Program-made: the position numbers and the translations under genes
Part shown: one piece after another, positions 1 to 6,935 of the stretch
Layout of the letters: each line of letters starts with the position of its first letter
Numbering within the stretch: position 1 is the first letter of the stretch
Assembly (NCBI RefSeq): GCF_015277895.1
Contig: NZ_CP063815.1
Span: 1,984,001 to 2,048,000 of the forward strand
Reading direction: 5' to 3'
Origin: Microbacterium abyssi
GTDB taxonomy: Bacteria; Actinomycetota; Actinomycetes; Actinomycetales; Microbacteriaceae
Length of the DNA: 64,000 nucleotides
The notes under the pieces: model-generated
What the model saw: only the letters and a program-made list of their open reading frames with translations
What the model was told of the DNA's origin: nothing
Databases searched by the model: none

Positions 1-656
1 CGATCAAGATCCTCAACGCCGCGAAGTTCGTGCTGTCGTTCCCGGTGCCGGAAGGCGCCCAGGTCACGCATGCGCTGGATGCCTCGATGCTCGCCGCCCT
101 CGATGAGGTCGTCGCCGACGCGACCAAGGCGTTCGACGCATTCGACCACGCCAGAGCGCTGGAGGTCACCGAGTCGTTCTTCTGGACGTTCTGCGACGAC
201 TACCTCGAGCTCGTCAAGGAGCGCGCCTACGACCAGACCGACGTGGGGCAGCCGTCCGCCGCGCTCGCGCTGCGCATCGCGCTTTCGACACTGCTGCGCC
301 TGCTGGCGCCGGTCGTCTCGTTCGCGACCGAGGAGGCATGGAGCTGGTTCGAGGAGGGCTCGATCCACACCGCCGATTGGCCCACCGCGGGTGAGCTCGC
401 CGGGGGCGACCCGTCGGTGCTGTCCGCTGCCAGTGCGGCGCTGATCGGCATCCGCCGCGCCAAGACCGAGGCGAAGGCCTCGCAGAAGACGCCCGTGTCG
501 CGGGCCGTGATCACGGCTCCCGCTGCGTCGCTCGAGGCGCTGCGCGCCGCGGCCGGCGACCTCAGTGCCGTCGGCCGCATCGCCGAGCTCGAGATCGTGG
601 AGGGCGCTGAGCTCGCCGTGACCGAGATCGAGCTGGCGCCCGTGGAGGAGAGCTGA
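1..656 (+). CDS. valS: Valyl-tRNA synthetase, C-terminal part (5' end outside window)
   Basis: The reading frame enters from the left edge (first full codon at base 3) and gives the last 217 residues of a class I aminoacyl-tRNA synthetase that charges tRNA-Val. The visible part is the all-helical anticodon-binding domain, opening with the typical IKILNAAKFVL stretch and containing an RLLAPVVSFATEEAW segment characteristic of ValS/IleS. The protein stops soon after this domain, so it lacks the C-terminal coiled-coil arm of the E. coli enzyme; such shorter ValS forms are common in actinobacteria (family knowledge). Its stop codon overlaps the start of the next gene (ATGA), so the two are probably translationally coupled. 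The catalytic HIGH and KMSKS motifs lie outside the window. Confidence 0.93.
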   Translation, partial: IKILNAAKFVLSFPVPEGAQVTHALDASMLAALDEVVADATKAFDAFDHARALEVTESFFWTFCDDYLELVKERAYDQTDVGQPSAALALRIALSTLLRLLAPVVSFATEEAWSWFEEGSIHTADWPTAGELAGGDPSVLSAASAALIGIRRAKTEAKASQKTPVSRAVITAPAASLEALRAAAGDLSAVGRIAELEIVEGAELAVTEIELAPVEES

Positions 657-871
657 TGCAGCTGGGCACGCGCTGGGCGACAGGATCGGATGCTCCGGCA
701 TCCGTTCCCGCGGAGTTGCTGCCGGCGATCGCCGAAGTCGAGGGTCGAGGTCTGAGCGGCATGTGGACGCTCACCTGGCTGGAAGGTCGGCCGATCGCCG
801 AGCTGGATGCCGGGTGGGAAGTCCTGCTCACGGCATCCGGCGACGTCATCGCCCGCCCCTTCGAGGACTGA
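656..871 (+). CDS. Small protein coupled to valS, function unknown
   Basis: A 71-residue protein whose ATG overlaps the valS stop codon as ATGA. I do not recognise a domain. It has no signal peptide or membrane segment, no cysteine, and is mildly acidic; the middle reads LSGMWTLTWLEGRPIAELDAGWEVLL and looks like beta strands. Coding character is supported by G/C at third positions and by the tight overlap. It lies just before a palindromic repeat array that separates it from convergent genes, so it is the last gene of the valS transcript. A role connected with translation is only suggested by position. Confidence 0.7.
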   Translation: MQLGTRWATGSDAPASVPAELLPAIAEVEGRGLSGMWTLTWLEGRPIAELDAGWEVLLTASGDVIARPFED

Positions 872-900
872 GCGTCCGCGAAGAGCTCACTCCGCTACAG

Positions 901-1079
901 ACGGCTACGACTCGCTGCGCTCGCTCAGCCCGTTTCGGCTTCGTCGCTCCGCGACTGCGCTCAACGACCCGCATGGGCAAACACTCAGAAGCGTTGAGCA
1001 TCACCCCGCGGGTCGTTGAGCGAGCGCAGCGAGACGAAACGCGTTGAGCGGAGGCGCCGCAGGCGACGTAGTCGAAACG
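901..1079. repeat. Palindromic repeat array between convergent genes
   Basis: Four related units of the form GTTGAGCG...CGAAACG, two in each orientation, fill the gap between a plus-strand and a minus-strand gene. A 16-base core CTCGCTGCGCTCGCTC at 911-926 recurs as its exact reverse complement at 1018-1033. A second arm, ending CGCTCAACGACCC near 958-970, pairs with GGGTCGTTGAGCG at 1010-1022. The transcript on either strand would fold into long hairpins, so the array probably ends transcription from both sides and is a REP-like intergenic repeat. No open frame here looks like a gene. Confidence 0.75.
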
Positions 1080-1099
1080 TCGGCTTCCCCGGACGCCCC

Positions 1100-1333
1100 C
1101 TAGCGCCCTGACAGTCCGACCTGCGCCAGCATGTGGTCCGCCGCTCGCGGATCGGCCTTGCGTGTCTGCTCGGCCTGGATCGCGACGAGCATCGCCTCGT
1201 GGCGATCCTGGCGGCGCTCGGCACGTCGCGTCGCCCACCGCGTGACGGTCTCGGCGAGCCGGATCGATCCACGCTCGAATGCGGTCGCGCCACGCGGAAC
1301 CGCGTAGGTGCGAGCCATCACCACTGCACTCAT
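1100..1333 (-). CDS. Small basic helical protein coupled to ArsR-type regulator
   Basis: A 77-residue protein starting MSAVVMARTYAVPRGA; its ATG overlaps the stop of the upstream regulator gene (ATGA). It is rich in Arg, Ala and Glu, has no cysteine, and residues 20-60 are predicted by eye to be one long amphipathic helix (ETVTRWATRRAERRQDRHEA). No domain is recognised. The frame stays open further upstream, but that would run inside the regulator gene and gives an Arg/His-rich nonsense sequence, so the ATG at 1333 was chosen. Its tight coupling to the regulator suggests a shared role or autoregulated co-expression. Confidence 0.68.
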   Translation of the reverse strand: MSAVVMARTYAVPRGATAFERGSIRLAETVTRWATRRAERRQDRHEAMLVAIQAEQTRKADPRAADHMLAQVGLSGR

Positions 1334-1950
1334 GATGCGGTCTCCTTCTTGTTCGTGAGGTTCCTCAGCGGGAAGACGTCGGCGCGCACGCTCACGCGGC
1401 GCACGCCGTCCCCCTTCTGCCCGCGGTAGGTGTCCGCCGCTTCGTCGATGACGACTTCGATCCTGCGGATGAGGTCGGTGGTCTGCTCCGCGGTCATGCT
1501 GATGCCGCTCGTCATCGACGCGCTGGCATCGGCCCATGCGGCCGGCTCCTTGTCGATGCGGCCGCTGAAGAACTCCATGAGCTCCTCATGGCGACGACGG
1601 TGGATCTCGGTGACGGCGACCTGGAGCGCAGCCTCGCCGGCGGGCGATCCCTGCACGGCGCGGGAGTCGTAGATGATGCCGCCGGGCGGGCGCTCCCACC
1701 ACCGTTCGCGGCCGGCGCGTTCACCCTCGACCTCACGGATGAGATCGTGTCGGGCGAGCGCGCGCAGGTGATAGCTGGTCGCCCCCGACGACTCCCCGAG
1801 GATCTCGGCGAGCGTGCTGGCTGTCTGCGGACCCTCCTGCGCAAGGATGTCGAAGATCCGCACCCGCAGCGGGTGCGACAGCGCGCGCAGCGCACCGGCA
1901 TCCAGAACTCGGCGGTCTCCGCCGATAGGGCGCTTCTCGTTCTCGGTCAT
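1330..1950 (-). CDS. ArsR-family winged-helix transcriptional regulator
   Basis: A 206-residue DNA-binding regulator. Residues about 20-90 form an ArsR-type winged helix: ALSHPLRVRIFDILAQEGP, then TASTLAEILGESSGATSYHLRALARHDLI (recognition helix) and an RERWWE wing. There is no cysteine in the protein, so it is not a classical thiol-ligated metal sensor. The C-terminal half is helical and may dimerise or bind a ligand. Start chosen at MTENEK (1950): an upstream in-frame start would place the coding sequence across the operator palindrome. It is divergent from the peptidase gene at 2030 and sits directly beside a 44-bp symmetric operator, so autoregulation and control of the peptidase are likely (inference). 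Confidence 0.88.
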   Translation of the reverse strand: MTENEKRPIGGDRRVLDAGALRALSHPLRVRIFDILAQEGPQTASTLAEILGESSGATSYHLRALARHDLIREVEGERAGRERWWERPPGGIIYDSRAVQGSPAGEAALQVAVTEIHRRRHEELMEFFSGRIDKEPAAWADASASMTSGISMTAEQTTDLIRRIEVVIDEAADTYRGQKGDGVRRVSVRADVFPLRNLTNKKETAS

Positions 1951-1953
1951 GAA

Positions 1954-1997
1954 GCAAAGATATCGTTGCAAAGCTTTCTTTGCAACCGTTTCTTTGC
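1954..1997. promoter_or_regulatory. Nested symmetric operator between arsR-type gene and dcp
   Basis: Two inverted repeats share one centre at 1975.5. The inner one has 8-base arms TTGCAAAG (1966-1973) and CTTTGCAA (1978-1985) around CTTT. The outer one has arms GCAAAGA (1954-1960) and TCTTTGC (1991-1997). All four half-sites carry CTTTGC or its complement, which fits two regulator dimers bound side by side. The site begins 4 bases upstream of the regulator start and ends 32 bases before the peptidase ATG. Confidence 0.75.
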
Positions 1998-2029
1998 GTG
2001 ACAGTCGAGGTCGGCCGTAGGCTCGTGGG

Positions 2030-4078
2030 ATGACCGATGTCGCGAACCCGCTCCTCACGCCTTCCGTCCTCCCCTACGCACTGCCGGACTACGCGGCGAT
2101 CCGCCCCGAGCACTATCTCCCGGCGTTCCGCGCGGCCTTCGATGAGCACCTGGCCGAGATCAGCGCCATCACCCGCGTGCGTTCGATGCCGTCGGTCCAG
2201 AACACGATGGTGCCGCTCGAGCAGTCCGGCGCCATGCTCGAGCGGGTGGCACACGCGTTCTACACGGTGAGTTCGGCGGATGCGACAGCCGAGATCCAGG
2301 CGATTGACGAGGAGCTCGCTCCCCTGATGGCCGCGCACGAGGACTCGATCCGCCTTGACGGGCAGCTTTACTGGCGGGTCAAGACGCTGCACGAGCAGCT
2401 CGACGACCTCGAGCTCGACTCCGAGAGCCGCTACCTCGTCGAGCGGCACTTCCGTGAGATGACGCACGCCGGAGCCGGCCTCGACGACGAGGCGAAGTCA
2501 GCCCTGACGGCGCTGAATCAGCAGCTGTCCACGCTCACGACGACGTTCGAGAAGAACCTGCTCGCCGACACGAACGACCTCGCCGTCTTCTTCGAGACGG
2601 CCGAGGAGCTCGACGGACTCGCTGCCGGCGAGCTCTCCGCGGCCGCTCGGGCGGCGGCCGATCGCGGCCACGACGGCGGATTCCTCATCACGCTGCCGCT
2701 GTTCACCGGGCATCCCTATCTGTCGTCGCTGACCGACCGTGAGAGCCGTCGCCGCATCATGGCGGCGTCGAGGTCGCGCGCGGCGCGCGGCAATGCGCAC
2801 GACAATCGCGTCGTGCTGACCGAGATCGTCGCTCTGCGCGCCGAGCGCGCAGCTCTCCTGGGCTACCCCTCGCACGCGGCGTACGTGACGGCGGACGAGA
2901 CGGCCGGAAACCCGGATGCCGTCTCGGATCTGCTGCACAGGCTCGCCCCGGCCGCGGCATCCAACGCGCGTTCGGAGCAGGCGGCGCTGCAGGCGATCAT
3001 CGACGAGACGGAGGGGCAGCCGTTCGCTCTCGAGGCGCACGACTGGGCGTTCTACACCGAGAAGGTGCGCGCGGCGGAGTACGACATCGACACCGCCGCG
3101 CTGCGCCCCTGGTTCGAGGCCGAGCGCATGCTGCAGGACGGCGTCTTCCACGCCGCGACGCAGCTGTACGGAGTGACGTTCACCGAGCGCGACGACCTCG
3201 TCGCCTACCACCCGGGCGCCCGCGTCTTCGAGGTCTTCAACCCCGGCGGGTCGCCGCTCGGGCTCTACGTACTGGACCTTTACACGCGCGACACCAAGCG
3301 CGGCGGCGCGTGGATGAACCCGATCGTGAGCCAGTCCGCCCTGCGCGGCACGGCACCGGTCGTGGTCAACAATCTCAACGTCGCGCAGCCGGGCGACGGG
3401 CAGCCGACCCTGCTGACGCTGGACGAGGTCACGACCCTTTTCCACGAGTTCGGTCACGCGCTGCACGGCCTGTTCGCGACCGTGAACTACCCGCACTTCG
3501 CCGGTACCAACGTGTTCCGCGATTTCGTCGAGTTCCCCAGCCAGGTCAACGAGATGTGGATCCTGTGGCCCGAGGTGCTCGACAACTACGCCCGCCACTA
3601 TGAGACCGGTGAGCCGCTGGATGCGGCGATCGTCGAGCGGTTGCGCGCGACGGAGGCGTTCAACCAGGGCCACGACACGAGCGAGTACCTGGCCGCCGCG
3701 TGGCTGGATCAGGCGTGGCACCGGATCGGTTCCTCGGATGCCGTGACCGATGTCGCCGCGTTCGAAGCCGCTGCTCTCGCCGAGATCGGACTCGACAACC
3801 CCGCCGTGCCGACCCGCTACTCGTCGGCCTACTTCGCGCACGTCTTCGCCGGCGGCTACAGCGCCGGGTACTACTCGTACATCTGGAGCGAGGTGCTCGA
3901 TGCCGACACAGTGGAGTGGTTCCGCGAGAACGGTGGTCTCGCGCGTGAGAACGGCGATCGATTCCGCGCGCGGCTGCTCGGCGTCGGCGGCGCGAAGGAC
4001 CCTCTCGGAGCGTACCGCGACTTCCGCGGTCGCGACGCTGAGATCACCCCGCTGCTGAAGCGCCGCGGGCTGGGATGA
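2030..4078 (+). CDS. dcp: M3-family metallopeptidase (peptidyl-dipeptidase Dcp type)
   Basis: A 682-residue zinc peptidase that removes dipeptides or short pieces from oligopeptides in the cytoplasm. The zinc site HEFGH spans residues 472-476 and the third ligand is Glu501 in RDFVEFPSQVNE, the same 29-residue spacing as in E. coli Dcp; the following GTNVFRDFVEFPSQ block is typical of Dcp/OpdA rather than PepF. Length matches the family (about 680). No signal peptide. The start at 2030 gives MTDVANPLLTPSVLPYALPDY, as expected for Dcp. It is transcribed away from the ArsR-type regulator and its operator. Known Dcp proteins take part in peptide turnover; the exact substrate range here is not known. 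Confidence 0.92.
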   Translation: MTDVANPLLTPSVLPYALPDYAAIRPEHYLPAFRAAFDEHLAEISAITRVRSMPSVQNTMVPLEQSGAMLERVAHAFYTVSSADATAEIQAIDEELAPLMAAHEDSIRLDGQLYWRVKTLHEQLDDLELDSESRYLVERHFREMTHAGAGLDDEAKSALTALNQQLSTLTTTFEKNLLADTNDLAVFFETAEELDGLAAGELSAAARAAADRGHDGGFLITLPLFTGHPYLSSLTDRESRRRIMAASRSRAARGNAHDNRVVLTEIVALRAERAALLGYPSHAAYVTADETAGNPDAVSDLLHRLAPAAASNARSEQAALQAIIDETEGQPFALEAHDWAFYTEKVRAAEYDIDTAALRPWFEAERMLQDGVFHAATQLYGVTFTERDDLVAYHPGARVFEVFNPGGSPLGLYVLDLYTRDTKRGGAWMNPIVSQSALRGTAPVVVNNLNVAQPGDGQPTLLTLDEVTTLFHEFGHALHGLFATVNYPHFAGTNVFRDFVEFPSQVNEMWILWPEVLDNYARHYETGEPLDAAIVERLRATEAFNQGHDTSEYLAAAWLDQAWHRIGSSDAVTDVAAFEAAALAEIGLDNPAVPTRYSSAYFAHVFAGGYSAGYYSYIWSEVLDADTVEWFRENGGLARENGDRFRARLLGVGGAKDPLGAYRDFRGRDAEITPLLKRRGLG

Positions 4079-4181
4079 CGCGCCGCTCGAACTTCGCACG
4101 AAAGCAGGAACTTCGTAAAGATCTCACGATTCGCTGCGAGATTCGTGTCGTTCTGCGTTGTTCCGGCGCAGTCAGGCGTGA

Positions 4182-4721
4182 TCAGAGGTGTGCAGTCGCC
4201 TTGTACCAGGTCAGCTGGTGGAAGCTCTGCGGCAGGTGCTCACCGAGGCCGGCGAGCGGAAGCACACGCACGGTGATCAGCTCACCGTCGTCCGGCGATG
4301 GGTCCGACGCTTGCGTGCAGTTGTGCGCGAGGAAGTGGTGCACGCGGTTGGTGTGGTTGCCGAAGTTCGCCCAGGTGGCGCCGAGGTCGACGATCTCGCC
4401 GGCCTCGTAGCCGGTCTCCTCACGCAGCTCTCGGACCGCCGCATCCTGTGGCGACTCGTCGGACTCGACGGCACCACCGATCGTGCCGAGCGCCACGATT
4501 CCGGCGCCGTGGCGGTACTCCTCGACGACGATCGCGTCACCGTCGGTGTTCAGCGCGAGGACCGAGACCCACTCGGCTGGCTCGAGGACGTAGTACGGCG
4601 CGATGGTGCGGCCGGCGGCGTCAACGCAGGTGTCGGCGCGAAGCCGGATCCACCGGTCTGCGACGACGGTCGCCGAGTCGACGATCTTCCACGGCGCAGG
4701 GGGCACCGGCTCCTCTGCCAT
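4182..4721 (-). CDS. Nudix hydrolase (ADP-ribose pyrophosphatase-like)
   Basis: A 179-residue Nudix enzyme that splits nucleoside diphosphates linked to another group. A complete Nudix box runs from Gly83 to Tyr105 (G-x5-E-x7-RELREETGY). The N-terminal part (WKIVDSATVVADRWIRLRAD) and YYVLEPAEWVSVLAL resemble the ADP-ribose pyrophosphatase subgroup, but substrate cannot be fixed from sequence. It lies 9 bases downstream of clpX on the same strand and may be read from the same transcript. It converges with dcp; the 103-base gap between them shows only imperfect hairpins. Confidence 0.87.
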   Translation of the reverse strand: MAEEPVPPAPWKIVDSATVVADRWIRLRADTCVDAAGRTIAPYYVLEPAEWVSVLALNTDGDAIVVEEYRHGAGIVALGTIGGAVESDESPQDAAVRELREETGYEAGEIVDLGATWANFGNHTNRVHHFLAHNCTQASDPSPDDGELITVRVLPLAGLGEHLPQSFHQLTWYKATAHL

Positions 4722-4730
4722 GAGAAGACC

Positions 4731-5999
4731 TCACGCGCTCTTGCGCTTGCGCTCCATAACGACGGTGGGCGGGGCGCCCTCGTCGACGGACGCGCGGGTG
4801 ACGACGACCTTCTTCACATCCTCCGCCGACGGGATCTCGAACATGATCGGCCCGAGCACGTCTTCGAGGATCGCGCGCAGACCGCGGGCACCGGTCTTGC
4901 GCTCGACGGCGAGGTCGGCGATCGATCGGAGCGCGTCCTCTTCGAAGTCGAGTTCGACGCCGTCGATCTCGAACATGCGCTGGTACTGCTTGACCAGTGC
5001 GTTGCGGGGCCCTGTCAGGATGTCGATCAGCGCGTCCTGGTCGAGCGGCGAGACGGATGCCACGATCGGGAGGCGACCGATGAACTCCGGGATCAGACCG
5101 AACTTGTGCAGGTCTTCGGGCAGCACCTCGCTGAAGAGGTCGAGATCCTTGGTCTTGTCGTGCAGCGGAGCGCCGAACCCGACGCCGTGCTTGCCCACGC
5201 GGGACGACACGATGTCCTCGAGCCCCGCGAAGGCACCGGCGACGATGAACAGCACGTTCGACGTGTCGATCTGCAGGAATTCCTGATGCGGGTGCTTGCG
5301 ACCGCCCTGCGGCGGTACGGAGGCGACGGTGCCCTCGATGATCTTCAGCAGAGCCTGCTGCACGCCCTCACCCGACACATCGCGGGTGATCGAGGGGTTC
5401 TCGGACTTGCGGGCGATCTTGTCGATCTCATCGATATAGATGATCCCCTGCTCGGCGCGCTTCACGTCGTAATCGGCGGCCTGGATGAGCTTGAGGAGGA
5501 TGTTCTCGACGTCCTCGCCGACATACCCGGCTTCGGTCAGCGCCGTCGCATCTGCCACCGCGAACGGCACGTTGAGCCGCTTCGCGAGCGTCTGCGCGAG
5601 GTACGTCTTACCGCAGCCGGTCGGGCCGATCATGAGGATGTTGCTCTTGGCGATCTCGACCTCGTCGGCCTTCTGCTCGGCGAGCTGCAGCGTGCCGTGC
5701 GCGCGGACGCGCTTGTAGTGGTTGTACACCGCCACCGACAGCGAGCGCTTGGCCTGCTCCTGCCCGACGACGTACTCCTCGAGGAAGGCGTAGATCTCCC
5801 GCGGCTTGGGCAGCTCGAAATCCGCGACGCCTTCGGCGGACGACTCCGCCATGCGCTCTTCGATGATCTCGTTGCACAACTCGACGCACTCGTCGCAGAT
5901 GTACACACCGGGGCCAGCGATGAGCTGCTGCACCTGCTTCTGGCTCTTTCCGCAGAACGAGCATTTGAACAGGTCAGCGCTTTCACCGATTCGGGCCAT
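4731..5999 (-). CDS. clpX: ATP-dependent Clp protease, ATP-binding subunit ClpX
   Basis: A 422-residue AAA+ unfoldase that recognises substrates, unfolds them and feeds them into the ClpP1P2 chamber, encoded nearby at 10.5-11.7 kb. The N-terminal zinc-binding domain has two CxxC pairs (Cys13-Cys16 and a second in [10 protein letters not shown]). Walker A is GPTGCGKT, Walker [10 protein letters not shown], and the IGF loop needed for ClpP docking appears as [12 protein letters not shown]. The start was set at MARIGES (5999) because the Shine-Dalgarno AAGGAGG lies 6 bases before it; the ATG two codons upstream touches the Shine-Dalgarno directly. Length is normal for the family. Confidence 0.97.
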   Translation of the reverse strand: MARIGESADLFKCSFCGKSQKQVQQLIAGPGVYICDECVELCNEIIEERMAESSAEGVADFELPKPREIYAFLEEYVVGQEQAKRSLSVAVYNHYKRVRAHGTLQLAEQKADEVEIAKSNILMIGPTGCGKTYLAQTLAKRLNVPFAVADATALTEAGYVGEDVENILLKLIQAADYDVKRAEQGIIYIDEIDKIARKSENPSITRDVSGEGVQQALLKIIEGTVASVPPQGGRKHPHQEFLQIDTSNVLFIVAGAFAGLEDIVSSRVGKHGVGFGAPLHDKTKDLDLFSEVLPEDLHKFGLIPEFIGRLPIVASVSPLDQDALIDILTGPRNALVKQYQRMFEIDGVELDFEEDALRSIADLAVERKTGARGLRAILEDVLGPIMFEIPSAEDVKKVVVTRASVDEGAPPTVVMERKRKSA

Positions 6000-6005
6000 G
6001 CGCAT

Positions 6006-6012
6006 CCTCCTT
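6006..6012 (-). promoter_or_regulatory. Shine-Dalgarno of clpX (decides the start)
   Basis: AAGGAGG on the minus strand is immediately followed by ATG CGC ATG. The first ATG has zero spacing from the motif; the second (5999) has six bases, the usual distance, and gives the family-typical MARIGES N-terminus. Confidence 0.8.
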
Positions 6013-6083
6013 GGAGAGCCTGAGAGACATCTTCGAGCCTAACCTCTCCCTCAGACACTCAGCCGCATTGGCCGCGGTTGTGA

Positions 6084-6935
6084 TCAGATCATGCTCTTCG
6101 GGTGCCACACCGTCTTCGTCTCGGTGAACGCCGCGATGCGCTCCGGCGACGCCGTCACGTCTCCCGGGGGCAGCACGCGCTTGAGCGTGTCGGCCGCAGA
6201 AATCTGCAGGTCGACCCACTCCAGCGACCCTGCACCGGCGAGATCGAGGGCGTTGACGTCTGCGTGCGAGGCGAGCCAGGGCGCGATCTCCGCCGGTGAC
6301 CCGGTCAGGACGTTCACGACTCCCCCTGGCACGTCGCTGGTCGCGAGCACCTCGGCGAGGCTGATGGCGGACAGTGGATGCTGCTCACTGGCCACGACCA
6401 CGACCGTGTTGCCGGCGACGAGCGCCGGCGCCACGACGGAGACGAGCCCGAGCAGCGCCGAGTCCTGCGGCGCGACGATCGCCACGACGCCGGTCGGCTC
6501 CGGAACGGAGATGTTGAAGTAGGGGCCGGCGACCGGGTTGGCGTTGCCCGCGATCTGGGCGTACTTGTCGCACCAGCCCGCGTACCAGACCCACAGGTCG
6601 ATGGCCTCGTCGACCTGGGCACTGGCGGCCGCCGCCGACACTCCCTCCTGAGCGGTGATCTCGTCGATGAACTGCGCCCGGCGCCCCTCGAGGACCTCGG
6701 CGACGCGGTACAGCACCTGTCCACGGTTGTACGCCGTCGCGCCGGACCAGCCCTTCACCGCCGCGCGGGCGGCCACGACGGCATCCCGAGCGTCCTTGCG
6801 GGAGCCCTTGGCGGCGTTCGCGAGGAAAGCGCCCTTGGCCGAGAGCACCTCGTAGGTGCGGCCGGACTCGCTGCGCGGGAACGCCCCGCCGATCGCGAGC
6901 TTGTACGTCTTCGGAACAGTCAGTCGTCTGCTCAT
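6084..6935 (-). CDS. Half-length aldehyde dehydrogenase-like protein without catalytic domain
   Basis: A 283-residue protein homologous to the N-terminal, NAD-binding half of aldehyde dehydrogenases: YKLAIGGAFPRSESG, a WSGATAYNRGQVLYRVAEVLEGR block, then VVAIVAPQDSALLGLVSVVAPALVAGNTVVVVAS. It lacks the LELGGK glutamate block and the catalytic cysteine region, and the usual PWNFP is replaced by APQDS. The C-terminus (FTETKTVWHPKSM) is unlike the full enzyme. The frame is clean and begins inside the stop of the full aldehyde dehydrogenase gene (ATGA), so it is an expressed operon member rather than an obvious pseudogene. It could be a non-catalytic partner or chaperoning subunit of its neighbour; this is inference. 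Confidence 0.82.
   Translation of the reverse strand: MSRRLTVPKTYKLAIGGAFPRSESGRTYEVLSAKGAFLANAAKGSRKDARDAVVAARAAVKGWSGATAYNRGQVLYRVAEVLEGRRAQFIDEITAQEGVSAAAASAQVDEAIDLWVWYAGWCDKYAQIAGNANPVAGPYFNISVPEPTGVVAIVAPQDSALLGLVSVVAPALVAGNTVVVVASEQHPLSAISLAEVLATSDVPGGVVNVLTGSPAEIAPWLASHADVNALDLAGAGSLEWVDLQISAADTLKRVLPPGDVTASPERIAAFTETKTVWHPKSMI

Noticed and set aside
4079..4181. Terminator between dcp and the Nudix gene
   Set aside because: Only imperfect stems around CACGA...TCGTG with bulges; not enough to call.
4188..6023. Plus-strand open frame of 611 codons
   Set aside because: Mirror of the Nudix and clpX genes; no ribosome binding site and no domain.
6084..6935. Pseudogene call for the short aldehyde dehydrogenase
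   Set aside because: Frame intact, coupled start, normal codon bias and a distinct C-terminus; kept as CDS.
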